The notes under the pieces are model-generated. The model was not told where the DNA came from. It searched no databases and saw nothing but the letters and a program-made list of their open reading frames with translations. The position numbers and the translations under genes were made by a program. Below, piece by piece: positions 50,857-61,588 of a DNA stretch of 64,000 bases. Numbering within the stretch: the stretch's first letter is position 1; each line of letters starts with the position of its first letter. This stretch comes from JANWXD01 sp035575135. Lineage in GTDB: Bacteria > Acidobacteriota > Terriglobia > Bryobacterales > Bryobacteraceae. The stretch spans positions 62,001 through 126,000 of the forward strand of contig DATLYE010000023.1 in the NCBI GenBank assembly GCA_035575135.1, written 5' to 3'.

Positions 50857-52358
50857 GAGCCCGGCTCCCGAATGCCCGCCTCCTGATCCAGCATGGCGTG
50901 GCGCATGATTTCCTCCTGCGTGGAACCGCGAGGCAGTTCCGCCACCAGACGGCCCTGGCGCATGACCAGGATACGGTCGGCCACCTGAATGAGTTCGGGA
51001 AGCTCGGAGCTGACCATGAGGAGGGCGGCGCCGGAGCGAGCCAGTTCGTCCATGATGCGGAAGACTTCCGCTTTGGCGCCCACGTCAATGCCGCGGGCGG
51101 GCTCATCGAACAGAAACACGCGCGCTCTCGAAAACAGCCACTTACCCACCACCACCTTCTGCTGGTTGCCGCCGCTGAGTTTGCCGGCGAGCTGGCGCCA
51201 GGATTCGGCACGGATGCGCAGCCGCGCGATCAGTTCCGCCGCCGCCCGCCGCTCGGCGGAGTGATCCAAAATGCCGCGGGGGCTGACGGCCTCAAGCCGC
51301 GCGTGTGTCAGGTTGTGGGCGACCGGGAGCAGCACGGCCAGCCCGTTCCGCTGGCGGTCTTCGGGAATCAGCGCCAGGCCTGCCGCCACTGCCTCGCGCG
51401 GACTGCGGATGTGCACCTCCTTGCCCGCCACCCAAATGCGGCCACTGTCGGCCGGATCGAGTCCGAACAGGACGCGGCAGAGCTCCGTGCGTCCGGCGCC
51501 GACCAACCCGGCCAGTCCGACGATCTCGCCTGCGCGCAGGTGGAAGCTGATGTCGTGGAGCACACCGCGGCGGTTCAACCCCTCCACGCGCAGCAGCTCC
51601 TCGCCCGGAGGGAGCGCCTCGCGGTGATAAATGGCTTCCAGCTCGCGCCCGACCATGTGGCGAATGATCTCCTCGGTGGAGAGCTCCGCCAGCGGCCCGG
51701 TGTGCACCGTTTCGCCGTCCCGCAGGATGGTGACCCGGTCTCCGACGGCGCGCAGCTCCTCGAGCCGGTGGGTGATGTAGATGACGCCGATGTTGCGATC
51801 GCGCAAGGTGCGGACGATGCGGAACACCTCCCGGGTTTCCGCTTCCGACAACGAAGAAGTCGGCTCGTCGAAGATCAACAGGCTGGAGCCGTGCCAGATG
51901 GCGCGGCAGATCTCGACCAACTGTTTTCCGGCCGGGCTGAGCCGCTCGACGCGCCAGTCTGCCTGAAGCGGGAAATGGTGCTCTTCGATCAGCCGCGCCG
52001 CCTGTTCCATCATCTTGCGGCGGTTGACCCATCCCAAGGGACGCCTGTCCTCGCGGCCGAGGAAGATGTTTTCGGCCACCGTCAGATGCGGGGCCAGCAG
52101 CGACTCCTGGTGGACCATGGCGATGCCGATGGCGGCGGCCTCCGAAGGCCTGCGGAAGCTCACTGCACGGCCCTGCCAGCGCATTACACCTCCGTCAGGC
52201 TGCACCATCCCGGCCACGATCTTCATCAGGGTGGACTTGCCCGCTCCGTTTTCGCCGAGCAGCAGGTGGACTTCACCTGCTTCCGCGCGCAAGTCGCCGC
52301 GGCGGAGGGCGACGACTCCGCCGAAGCGCTTTTGGATGCCCTCGAGCTCGAGCAGCAC
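50853..52358 (-). CDS. Ribose-type ABC transporter ATPase (RbsA-like, duplicated)
   Basis: A 501-residue fused ATPase. The first nucleotide-binding domain has a full Walker A (LLGENGAGKSTLMKIVAG near 35), a signature (LSPAGKQLVEICRA) and Walker B (LLIFDEPTSSLSEAE). The second has the degenerate P-loop GLVGAGRTELCRVLFG near 285, then LSGGNQQKVVVGKWL and VFLFDEPARGIDVG. This two-domain layout defines CUT2 sugar importers. The GTG start (52356-52358) follows a TACACT-like -10 by about 10 bases. It overlaps the permease gene by four bases. The gap 52359-52520 holds no gene. Confidence 0.93.
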   Translation of the reverse strand: MLLELEGIQKRFGGVVALRRGDLRAEAGEVHLLLGENGAGKSTLMKIVAGMVQPDGGVMRWQGRAVSFRRPSEAAAIGIAMVHQESLLAPHLTVAENIFLGREDRRPLGWVNRRKMMEQAARLIEEHHFPLQADWRVERLSPAGKQLVEICRAIWHGSSLLIFDEPTSSLSEAETREVFRIVRTLRDRNIGVIYITHRLEELRAVGDRVTILRDGETVHTGPLAELSTEEIIRHMVGRELEAIYHREALPPGEELLRVEGLNRRGVLHDISFHLRAGEIVGLAGLVGAGRTELCRVLFGLDPADSGRIWVAGKEVHIRSPREAVAAGLALIPEDRQRNGLAVLLPVAHNLTHARLEAVSPRGILDHSAERRAAAELIARLRIRAESWRQLAGKLSGGNQQKVVVGKWLFSRARVFLFDEPARGIDVGAKAEVFRIMDELARSGAALLMVSSELPELIQVADRILVMRQGRLVAELPRGSTQEEIMRHAMLDQEAGIREPGS

Positions 52359-52520
52359 GAAATACCCCAGTGTAATAAAGCCACGGCGCCCACGGGCCGG
52401 GCGCGCTCGGCCGCGTGAGCGGCTCGCCCGGCCATGGAGGCGCCAAGGGCGACCTGGTGGGTACGGCGTGCCTGGACTGAGACGGCTCCCGGCCGTGCTA
52501 CCGCGCGAGTGAGAGCCTCT

Positions 52521-53888
<1,368 letters not shown>

Positions 53889-53933
53889 GGTCAGCCGATT
53901 CAGGTTACGCGCTGGCAGGGTGCACCGGTTGTT

Positions 53934-54075
53934 TTTTCCACAGATTTTTCCCTTTTCCCCTGCGTGAGTCTCGGGGCGGCCCCGGTGGATAACGGCAGCG
54001 CGGAGTCACACACGCAGATTCCGGCAACCTGGACGCCGTCAAGCGGATAGGCGTTCGCTTTCCGGATTTTCCACA
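53934..54075. promoter_or_regulatory. Three DnaA-box-like sites in the dnaB upstream gap
   Basis: The 246-base gap 53889-54134 contains no credible gene. It holds TTTTCCACA at 53934-53942, TTATCCACC (minus strand) at 53984-53992, and TTTTCCACA at 54067-54075. Each differs by one base from the DnaA box TTATCCACA. The gap also has T-runs. They could let DnaA control dnaB expression, or mark a DnaA-binding locus. Confidence 0.45.
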
Positions 54076-54134
54076 TCCCGTCCGCAAACAAGAACACCCT
54101 CTATCGTTTTTATCACATCAGTTTCGCCAAATCT

Positions 54135-54563
54135 TCACCGCGGGGTTCGGCGGCGGGTCACGCGAAGGATGCCCTGGTCCGCGTCTACGACGGCATGATC
54201 GCCTGTGCGGATCTTTTCGAAGGGATTTTCCTCAAGCCCGGCCAGCATCGGGATGCCGTTGACGATGCAGCCGAGGGCGGCGAGACTGTCCACTTCGATG
54301 TTGACCAAGGCCGCCGGAGCTTTGCCTTCGAGGGCTGCCAGGCGCAGCATCATAGGGGTGGCCGAGGAACCCTTGGTCGAGCGAATGATCAAGATCCGCC
54401 CGGCCAGCGATTGGCCCTGGAGCGGATGGCCCACAGCGATCACGCGACCGGTGACGGCATCCACTTCGCCCCAGAAGGAGAGGGTCGTGTCGGCGATCAG
54501 CACCTCCCCTTCGGCGCGCCCGCCGACGACACCCTTTCCCCGAATTTCGAAGGTTTCAGTCAT
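54135..54563 (-). CDS. Aconitase X, small (swivel, DUF126) subunit
   Basis: A 142-residue protein equal to the swivel domain of aconitase X. Typical blocks are EVDAVTGRVIAVGHPLQGQSLAGRILIIRSTKGSSATPM, covering about 32-70, and ADQGILRVT near the end. It pairs with the large iron-sulfur subunit encoded just upstream, whose gene it overlaps by eight bases. Known activities of the family are cis-3-hydroxy-L-proline dehydratase in bacteria and mevalonate-5-phosphate dehydratase in archaea. ATG 54563 is the start. Neighbouring genes do not show which substrate is used. Confidence 0.88.
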   Translation of the reverse strand: MTETFEIRGKGVVGGRAEGEVLIADTTLSFWGEVDAVTGRVIAVGHPLQGQSLAGRILIIRSTKGSSATPMMLRLAALEGKAPAALVNIEVDSLAALGCIVNGIPMLAGLEENPFEKIRTGDHAVVDADQGILRVTRRRTPR

Positions 54564-55806
54564 CGCCCAGCCACCTGCCGGCGACTGCCGCGCGGATGCA
54601 CGGGCCGGTTTCCGCCACAATCACTTCGGCGCCGGTCATTCCGCGGGCGTAGTGTGCCTGTTTGAAGCCGTGCGTGACGATGCGGCGGGCGGGGATGCGC
54701 ATGTTGGTGGGGCAGGTGTCGCAGAGAATCCGTCCGCCCGCCTCTTCGATGATCCGCGTATAACCCATGGCGTCGGCACTGGCTTTGGTGGCTCGCGCCG
54801 CATCCACCCACAGCCGGACTCCCGGCGCCACGCGTTTGCCGCGGAGCAGCGCCGCGATTTCCGCGATCTCCCGGATGGAGGCATGCGGGCAGCCGAGGAT
54901 CACCGAGTCGATCTCGTCGCCAGTGTGGTTGCGCAGCGAAGCGTAGGTCTCACGCAGGGCCTGGTCATCAAAGACCACGAAATCTTCGGGCACACGGCCG
55001 TGAAAGGCGGCCTCGAGCGTGGGGGCCTCCGGCGTCACGCCGACGATATGGCACATGCTGACGCCGCCGGTCGTTGCCAGAGCCGCGCAGAGCTGCTTGG
55101 CCTCATCCTGGGTCGGCCGGCGGACGCCGTGGAAGACCGGGATGCCCAGGCCGGCCAGTTTTCCGGCGAAGTAGCCGAGCGCCCCCCAGTCCGTGGTGCT
55201 GTCCAGATCCGCCGTCACCTCCACGCGCAGCGTCCCTTTGCGGTTCTCATCCAGCATGACGCCGAACTCGGGCACCCACCCGAGCAGCGAAGCGGCAATG
55301 GCGCTCTCATTGCCGTGGCGCACCGTGCGCGCCCCCAGAATGGAGTTGGCGTAGACCACGGCGGAGGACTCGGTCCAGGCGCAGATTTCGCCCTTGAGCG
55401 GGACGTTGCCCACTAGATACGGCGCACAGGTGAACGTGGGGATGAAGCCGGCTTGAGCGGCGAGTTCGGCCAGCTCCTTCTGGAGGCGGACCTGCTCGGG
55501 ATCGTTTTCAGGCACGTCGAGAGGGTCGAGAGTAACGAAGGCGGTGTGCACGGTGCAGTAGCAGCCCGGGGCGGTACGGTAGGAGCACGCCTCCCGCAGT
55601 TCGGCCACGTACTGCTCCACGGTCTGACGGGAGGCGCCGCGCGCCATCAGATTCGGCACAGGGAGCAGCGCGTGCGTGTTGTCCACCGGCACCAGCCGCC
55701 GGGCGCCCATGACCTCGCCCCACGCCACCAGCCACTGCATGAGTTTGGCCAGATAGGGCCCGCGGGCGCCCTCCAGCACTGCCTGCTGCTCCGGGGTGAG
55801 CTCCAT
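54556..55806 (-). CDS. Aconitase X, large (catalytic, DUF521) subunit
   Basis: A 416-residue dehydratase subunit. Cys-containing blocks likely to hold the Fe-S cluster are TFTCAPYLVGNVP near 125-137, VILGCPHASIREIAE near 305, and ILCDTCPTNMRIP near 360. The block SSAVVYANSILGARTVRHGNE near 147 is typical of the family. With the swivel subunit it forms aconitase X. In bacteria this enzyme mainly dehydrates cis-3-hydroxy-L-proline, but no hydroxyproline racemase, ketimine reductase or transporter gene is adjacent. The two genes overlap by eight bases. lhr lies upstream on the same strand? No: lhr ends 107 bases before this start, in the same direction. Confidence 0.89.
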   Translation of the reverse strand: MELTPEQQAVLEGARGPYLAKLMQWLVAWGEVMGARRLVPVDNTHALLPVPNLMARGASRQTVEQYVAELREACSYRTAPGCYCTVHTAFVTLDPLDVPENDPEQVRLQKELAELAAQAGFIPTFTCAPYLVGNVPLKGEICAWTESSAVVYANSILGARTVRHGNESAIAASLLGWVPEFGVMLDENRKGTLRVEVTADLDSTTDWGALGYFAGKLAGLGIPVFHGVRRPTQDEAKQLCAALATTGGVSMCHIVGVTPEAPTLEAAFHGRVPEDFVVFDDQALRETYASLRNHTGDEIDSVILGCPHASIREIAEIAALLRGKRVAPGVRLWVDAARATKASADAMGYTRIIEEAGGRILCDTCPTNMRIPARRIVTHGFKQAHYARGMTGAEVIVAETGPCIRAAVAGRWLGDD

Positions 55807-55913
55807 GGGAGACCTTTGTTGCGATTATGCACCAGGGCGGCGGGGCAAAGGGAGCTGTGGGACGCCGTCGGGCGACACTCGGTGATCGCGCCCCGGCCGC
55901 CAGTGCAGGCCGT

Positions 55914-58900
55914 TTACTTCGCTGCTTTTGTCACACGCTCCGGCAGGAAGTGAGCGTGGTCGTCGCCCGGCGTTGGCGAGAGCACGGTGGGGGCCGGTGC
56001 GGCGGCTATGGGCACGCCGTCGCGGAGGCGGATCAGCTCGCCCGAGAGGGTATGGACGCGGGGCCCAGGGAGCACGATGCCGAGGAGGTTGAGGGGGTCG
56101 GCGGCCGAAAGCGTGACCACTTCGCCGTTCTTCTCCGCCCGGCGGACGGCGCGCAGGGCTTCGACCGCCTCGGGCAAGGCGAACTGCTCGCCCGGAAAAC
56201 CGTCTACGAAGCGACCGCCGCGCAACTCACCCCGCGCCTCCATGCGGCGATAAACGGCAGACAGCTCGCGCCAAGGAGGGGCAAGCGTTTCCCGTACAAG
56301 CAGCTCGCGCAGCACGACTCCCCAGCGTCTGAGGAATTGCCGGGCGAGGGCCTCCGTGTTGCGGGCCCCGGAAGCGGCTCGCAGCAACGCCCACCGGCCG
56401 CCCGCGTGGCGCGGGCGGGCGTGGCGCCCGCGCCCCTCGCCGCGCCGCCGTTTGGGATCGAGCAGCGCTCGCAGATTCTCGAAGCCGTCCGCGGTGACCA
56501 GCCCGGCCGCCACCAACTCCCAGAGGGCGTCCTCCACTTCGCTGGCAAGCCGGCCGGTGGCCCGCTGGATCTCGCCGAAGAAACAAGCGCCGCGACGCTC
56601 GAGCGTTTCGAGCACCTCGCGAGCCGGATGGGACAACGCCTCCGGCCGCACGGTGTGCCCGGTGACCAGCACATCCGCCTCTTCGCGCAGGAACAGCGAG
56701 ACCGGCGCGGCCCGCGTGGGCCGCACTCTGCGGGCGGCTCCGTTATCCCGTTCCAGGACCGGATGTTCCGACAGTCGGCCCCACATCACTTCGCCGGACA
56801 GGCACAGCCGGTCGAGAAACTCTGGCTTGTACTGCGCGACGCGGGCGGGAAGGACGTGGGCCTCCCAAGCCGCCGCGGGAATCTCGAAGCCTTGAAGCTG
56901 GCGGATCGCTTCCACGAGGCCAGCGACACGGTGCAGTTTCGTGCCCGGCGCGACATGCTGCCAGCGCACGAGGAAGCGCAGGTAGTCAGCGGCACTGACG
57001 GGTTCGATCTCGCGGCGCAGTTTCCCGAGCGTGAGGCGGTGAATGCGGGCCAGGATCCTGCGGTCGCACCATTCGATTTGCTCGCTGCGGCCGGTGAAAC
57101 GGCCGCGCAGGATCAGGCCGGCGCCCTCAAGCCGGGCGAGGGCTTGAGCGACAAGCTCGCTGTCCATAGCCAGCCGCTCGGCCAACTCGGAAGCTTGCAG
57201 CGGACCGGAAGATTCGAACCAGCCGCGGAGCACCACCGCAGCGCAATCTTCCCGGGCATCCGGCACCTCGCCCGGCACGGCGGGCAGCAGCGGCGTCACT
57301 TCGGCCTCAGGCCAGAGGCGGCGTGCCAGCTCCAGCCGTTCCGCCGCCACCCACAGCGCGTGCCCGGCAGTGCGGAGGACGGCGGCGCGGCGCTGGCGCC
57401 GCAATTCCTCAAAAAAGTCCGACCATTCCGGGGACGGAGGGAGGACGATCAGGGTGAGCAGCGCGTCATGCAGCTCTTCGGCGTCGCGCACCACGGGCCA
57501 GACGTCCGCGGCCACCTGTGCAATGATCTCGCGGTCGAGTGCGCCGGCGCCTGCGGCCAGCTCGTCCGGAAGCGTGCGCCGGAGCTGGACGGCCCGGGCC
57601 CGTCGCTCCTCCAGCGGCGCGTCATCCAGAAAAGCGTACGGATTGGCGTTCAGGATTTCGTGGCAGAAGACGGAGGGCTCGGCCGTATCCACCGCGACGG
57701 TGCGGATGTCGCCGCGCTGTATGGCCGTGAGCAGTTCGCGCAAGCCGCTGAGGTCCATGGCTTCCTCGAGGCAGTCCCGGATGGTTTCCTTGACAAGCGG
57801 GTGATCGGGGATCCGGATGTCGCCTGCGAGGTTCTCGGCGCATGCCGCCTGGTCCGGAAACACGGCCGCCAGCAGGTCATCTGCGCGCATGCGTTGGACG
57901 GGCGGAGGCACTTTGCGGCCTCCCGCGAAGCGCAACACAGCGAGGGCGCGCGATGCGTTCCATCGCCAGCGGACGGTGAACATGGGTGCGGCAAGCAGCG
58001 CCTGAGTCAGCAGATGTTCGGCGGTTTCCGGTTTGACGAACTCGAAGACGATCTCGAGCGGGAACGAATGCTGATCGCTGAGCGAGATGACGATCCCGTT
58101 GTCGGTGGCGGCCGCCTGAAGCTCCAGGTTAAAGGAGCGACAGAAGCGTTTCCGCAGCGCGAGGCCCCAGGCACGGTTGATGCGGGCGCCGAAGGGGGCG
58201 TGCAGCACCAGTTGCATGCCGCCCGATTCGTCAAAGAATCGTTCGGCCACGATGGTGCGGGTGGACGGTACGGCGCCCAGAGCTGCAGCTCCCGCGCGCA
58301 CGTAAGCCACGGCCTGTGCGGCGGCGGCGCTGTTGAGGCCGCACTCCCGCTCGAGCAGAGCCCGGGCCTGTTCCGGCGTCCCGCGGGCGAGGTCTTCCCG
58401 CAGCCGCGCAACTTCTTCGGACAGCTCCCACGTCCGCCCGGGGGCCTCGCCCCGCCAGAAGGGAACTGAGGGCGGTGCGCCACGGGCGTCCTCTACGCGG
58501 ACTTTGCCCGCCTCGACGCGCCGGATGCGCCAGGAGGTGGTGCCGAGCAGAAAGACATCGCCGGCCAGACTCTCCACGGCGAAATCTTCATCCACGCTAC
58601 CCACAACCGTGCCCTCCGGCTCGGCTACGACGGAGTAGTTGGCGGTTTCCGGAATCGCGCCGCCGGAGGTGATGGCCGCCAACCGCGCAGAGCGGCGGCC
58701 CCGCAGCCTGCCATGCACCTGGTCCCGGTGCAGATAGGCGCCCGAGCGGCCGCGGCTGGTGGCGATTCCTTCGGCCAGCATGGAAACGACGGCTTCGAAC
58801 TCGCGCCGTTCCAGTTCGCGGTAGGGCCAGGCTTTCCGGATCAGCTCGAACAGTTCGTCTTCACGCCACTCTTGCGCGGCGCACTCGGCCACGATCTGCT

Positions 58901-60131
58901 GCGCCAGCACGTCGAGCGGCGCGGGGGGAATTTCCAGCCGGTCCAGTAAGCCGCGCCGGATGGCGCGCACGAGGGCCGCGCACTCGATCAGTTCGTCGCG
59001 TGTCGTGGCAAAGAATCGCCCTTTGGGTGTTGCTCCGGTCCAGTGGCCGGAGCGCCCGATGCGCTGGAGGGCGACGGAAATGGAACGCGGCGATCCGACC
59101 TGGCAGACCAGATCCACGAACCCGACGTCAATGCCGAGCTCGAGGGAAGCCGTGGCCACGATGGCACGGAGTTCGCCTCGCTTGAGCCGTTCCTCGGCGG
59201 ACTGCCGCAGCCGCCGGGACAAGCTGCCGTGATGGGGGAAGACCGCATCCCGTCCCACGCGCTCGCCGAGGTGGTGCGCCACGCGCTCGCACAGGCGCCG
59301 TGTGTTGACGAAGATCAGCGTGGCCCGATGCTGCGCCGCCAGCGCCGCCAGGCGGTCGTAAATCCGCTCCCACATGTCATTGGTGGCGACTGCACCGAGT
59401 TCGTCGTCCGTGATCTCGACCGCCAGATCCATGGGGCGCTGGTGGCCCGCGTTCACGACGTGCGCCTCCCGGCTGAGGAAGCAGGCCACTTCCTCGACCG
59501 GCTTCACCGTGGCCGAAAGCCCGATGCGCTGCGGGCGTTTTCTGCCGGCAGCCTCCACCAGCGCGTCCAGCCGCGCCAGCGACAGGCTCAGATGCGAGCC
59601 GCGCTTGCTGCCAGCCACGGCATGGATTTCGTCCACGATGACCGTGCGGGCGGTGGCCAGCAGCCGGCGGCTCTTTTCCGCGGTCAGCAGAATGAAGAGG
59701 GATTCAGGGGTTGTCACCAGGATGTGCGGCGGCTCCTCGAGCATCTGGCGCCGCTCCCAGCCGGTGGTGTCGCCGGTCCTGACCGCCACACGGAGCGGGG
59801 GCAGCGGCTGCCCGCGCGCGGCTGCCAGTTGGCGCAGCGCCGCGAGCGGTTCCTCGAGGTTGCGCCGGATGTCGTTGCTCAGTGCCTTGAGAGGTGAGAC
59901 GTAAACGGCGTGAACCTCATCGCCCAGAGCCGAGGCGCGGGCCCGGCGGATCAGTTCGTCCACGCAGACGAGGAAGGCCGCCAAGGTCTTGCCGGACCCG
60001 GTGGGGGCGGTGATCAGGACATCACCGCCCTCGCGGATGCGAGGCCAGCCCAGGCGTTGGGGCTCGGTGGGTGCGGCAAAGCGCTCCTCAAACCACTCGG
60101 CAATCAGGGGGTCGAATTCGAGCCCGGACAT
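55914..60131 (-). CDS. lhr: Full-length Lhr-family DNA helicase
   Basis: A 1405-residue superfamily 2 helicase. Walker A is APTGSGKT (42-49); the DEIH box lies in VIVDEIHAVAGSKRG near 165, followed by GLSATVKP. Helicase motif V/VI is ATASLELGIDVGFVDLV and LQRIGRSGH near 345. Then comes the Lhr-core winged-helix and beta-barrel region. The long C-terminal extension (about 870-1405) matches that of full-length bacterial Lhr (about 1,500 residues), which has tandem winged helices. Lhr translocates 3'-5' on single-stranded DNA and unwinds RNA-DNA hybrids in repair. No accessory nuclease gene is adjacent. The start is ATG 60131. Confidence 0.93.
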   Translation of the reverse strand: MSGLEFDPLIAEWFEERFAAPTEPQRLGWPRIREGGDVLITAPTGSGKTLAAFLVCVDELIRRARASALGDEVHAVYVSPLKALSNDIRRNLEEPLAALRQLAAARGQPLPPLRVAVRTGDTTGWERRQMLEEPPHILVTTPESLFILLTAEKSRRLLATARTVIVDEIHAVAGSKRGSHLSLSLARLDALVEAAGRKRPQRIGLSATVKPVEEVACFLSREAHVVNAGHQRPMDLAVEITDDELGAVATNDMWERIYDRLAALAAQHRATLIFVNTRRLCERVAHHLGERVGRDAVFPHHGSLSRRLRQSAEERLKRGELRAIVATASLELGIDVGFVDLVCQVGSPRSISVALQRIGRSGHWTGATPKGRFFATTRDELIECAALVRAIRRGLLDRLEIPPAPLDVLAQQIVAECAAQEWREDELFELIRKAWPYRELERREFEAVVSMLAEGIATSRGRSGAYLHRDQVHGRLRGRRSARLAAITSGGAIPETANYSVVAEPEGTVVGSVDEDFAVESLAGDVFLLGTTSWRIRRVEAGKVRVEDARGAPPSVPFWRGEAPGRTWELSEEVARLREDLARGTPEQARALLERECGLNSAAAAQAVAYVRAGAAALGAVPSTRTIVAERFFDESGGMQLVLHAPFGARINRAWGLALRKRFCRSFNLELQAAATDNGIVISLSDQHSFPLEIVFEFVKPETAEHLLTQALLAAPMFTVRWRWNASRALAVLRFAGGRKVPPPVQRMRADDLLAAVFPDQAACAENLAGDIRIPDHPLVKETIRDCLEEAMDLSGLRELLTAIQRGDIRTVAVDTAEPSVFCHEILNANPYAFLDDAPLEERRARAVQLRRTLPDELAAGAGALDREIIAQVAADVWPVVRDAEELHDALLTLIVLPPSPEWSDFFEELRRQRRAAVLRTAGHALWVAAERLELARRLWPEAEVTPLLPAVPGEVPDAREDCAAVVLRGWFESSGPLQASELAERLAMDSELVAQALARLEGAGLILRGRFTGRSEQIEWCDRRILARIHRLTLGKLRREIEPVSAADYLRFLVRWQHVAPGTKLHRVAGLVEAIRQLQGFEIPAAAWEAHVLPARVAQYKPEFLDRLCLSGEVMWGRLSEHPVLERDNGAARRVRPTRAAPVSLFLREEADVLVTGHTVRPEALSHPAREVLETLERRGACFFGEIQRATGRLASEVEDALWELVAAGLVTADGFENLRALLDPKRRRGEGRGRHARPRHAGGRWALLRAASGARNTEALARQFLRRWGVVLRELLVRETLAPPWRELSAVYRRMEARGELRGGRFVDGFPGEQFALPEAVEALRAVRRAEKNGEVVTLSAADPLNLLGIVLPGPRVHTLSGELIRLRDGVPIAAAPAPTVLSPTPGDDHAHFLPERVTKAAK

Positions 60132-60173
60132 TGGGCCGCTGGTCTCATTCTAGCGCCCCCCGAAGCGCAGTCC

Positions 60174-61457
60174 TCACGTGGAAGGCGCGCAAGTCCGGAA
60201 ACCGGCGAATAAATCCCGGCGCTCCTTGGAAGCAAAACAGCGGGCCGTAGAGCGTGCGATGCGCGGCCGGGTGGCCCAGCTGCCTCCACGGAGCACGCGG
60301 AAGCCATCTCCGAAGCATCGCTCGGGGCAGTCCTGGAGCGGCTCCGGTTCATAATCCGGATAGGGACGCGCGGCGTCCCCGGTCCACTCCCATACGTTCC
60401 CGATCATGTGGCGGCAGCCGAATGCACTCTCTCCGCCCGGCGCGGCGCTCACCGGGACGCAGCCCAGGCCGCGGGCGTCAAGGTGGGCGCGGTCCGGCGT
60501 GGGCGGAGCCTGTCCCCAAGGATAGGGACGCTTGCTCCCGTTCGGGCCACCTGCGGCGGCCATTTCCCACTCGGCTTCCGACGGCAGGCGCCGACGCGCC
60601 CAGCGGCAATAGGCTTCCGCCTCATACCAGTTGACGTGAACCACGGGCAACTCCTCTTCCAAGGGGACGACTAAATCGAAATGCCGGAAGAACCAGTAAC
60701 CGCCTTGGCGAAGCCAGTAAAGGGGATGAGCGGCGTGCTCGCGTTCCCGCCAAGCCCAGCCTTCTTCGCTCCAAAGCTCACGTCGCCGGTAGCCGCCATC
60801 TTCGACAAACTCAAGAAACTGGCCGTTGGTGGTCGGGACTCGGGAGATCGCAAACGGCTTGACTTCCACTACATGCGCGGGCTTTTCGATATCGAATGCC
60901 TGGGGATCGTCCGGGGCGGCCCCGAGCAGAAAAGTTCCGCCCGGAATGACGACGTCCTCCGAGCCGACCGGGCGACCGTTGGCCGGGTGGGGGTCCGGTC
61001 CTTCCGGAAGTTTCGGCTCTGGCAGCCCGAGAGCTTGGCGTGTCCGAATGGAGGCTTCGGCGTGGAAATCTTCGTGCGCCGCGGCCAGCCAGTACAGCCG
61101 GGCATCCCGGGCCGGCATCTCGCCGGCAGCGAGGGCCTGAAGCGCCAGATCGAGGACCTGCTGCATGTAGCGCAGCGTCTCGGCCTTAGAGGGCAGTGAA
61201 AACTCCCAGCGCCGGTCCGGCGGGACGGCGGAGGCGTCCCACAGCGATTCGGCGCCGACACGGACGGCGGGCGCCTGGTGCAAGTATCGCAACAAGAGTT
61301 TCTCTTGGAACCAGGCCACGTGGCCCATCTCCCAAAGCGGCGGGCTCACAATCGGCAGCGCGGGAATCCGCAAACGAGCGTCGTCCAGGTCCGCCCAGAT
61401 TTCCAAAGTCCGTTTTCGCGCATCTCGTAGCAAGGCAGCGGCTTCGTCGGAGTGCAT
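60174..61457 (-). CDS. EgtB-like nonheme iron enzyme (DinB plus formylglycine-generating-enzyme fold)
   Basis: A 427-residue two-domain enzyme. The N-terminal DinB-like domain supplies the probable iron ligands His46 (MGHVAWFQE), His128 and His132 (AAHEDFHAE), spaced as in EgtB. The C-terminal FGE-sulfatase fold starts with VVIPGGTFLLGA and contains LPVVHVNWYEAEAYCRWA, RRLPSEAEWE, GNVWEWTGD and FRVLRGGSW. EgtB joins a sulfur donor to trimethylhistidine in ergothioneine synthesis. Related SenA does the selenium version. The partner genes (egtD, senB) are absent here, so the product is uncertain. ATG 61457 has GGGGAG upstream. Confidence 0.83.
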   Translation of the reverse strand: MHSDEAAALLRDARKRTLEIWADLDDARLRIPALPIVSPPLWEMGHVAWFQEKLLLRYLHQAPAVRVGAESLWDASAVPPDRRWEFSLPSKAETLRYMQQVLDLALQALAAGEMPARDARLYWLAAAHEDFHAEASIRTRQALGLPEPKLPEGPDPHPANGRPVGSEDVVIPGGTFLLGAAPDDPQAFDIEKPAHVVEVKPFAISRVPTTNGQFLEFVEDGGYRRRELWSEEGWAWREREHAAHPLYWLRQGGYWFFRHFDLVVPLEEELPVVHVNWYEAEAYCRWARRRLPSEAEWEMAAAGGPNGSKRPYPWGQAPPTPDRAHLDARGLGCVPVSAAPGGESAFGCRHMIGNVWEWTGDAARPYPDYEPEPLQDCPERCFGDGFRVLRGGSWATRPRIARSTARCFASKERRDLFAGFRTCAPST

Positions 61458-61588
61458 CCCAGTCTCCCCTCGGAGGCACATATTACCTCAGCAGAGGGCG
61501 CTTTTGGAGAAAAAACCACGAAAGCTGATGTAACCGAGCGGAGCGACCGATCATCTACATCGGAGGAGAGTCGAGCGGAGGGAGATCC

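Noticed and set aside
53900..54097. Small minus-strand frame in the dnaB upstream gap
   Set aside because: No ribosome site or domain; the stretch is better explained as regulatory DNA with DnaA-box-like sites.
55827..58469. An 880-codon open frame on the plus strand opposite lhr
   Set aside because: It is Arg/Gln/His-rich, lacks any recognisable domain, and lies wholly antisense to the well-supported lhr gene; such frames arise from high GC content.
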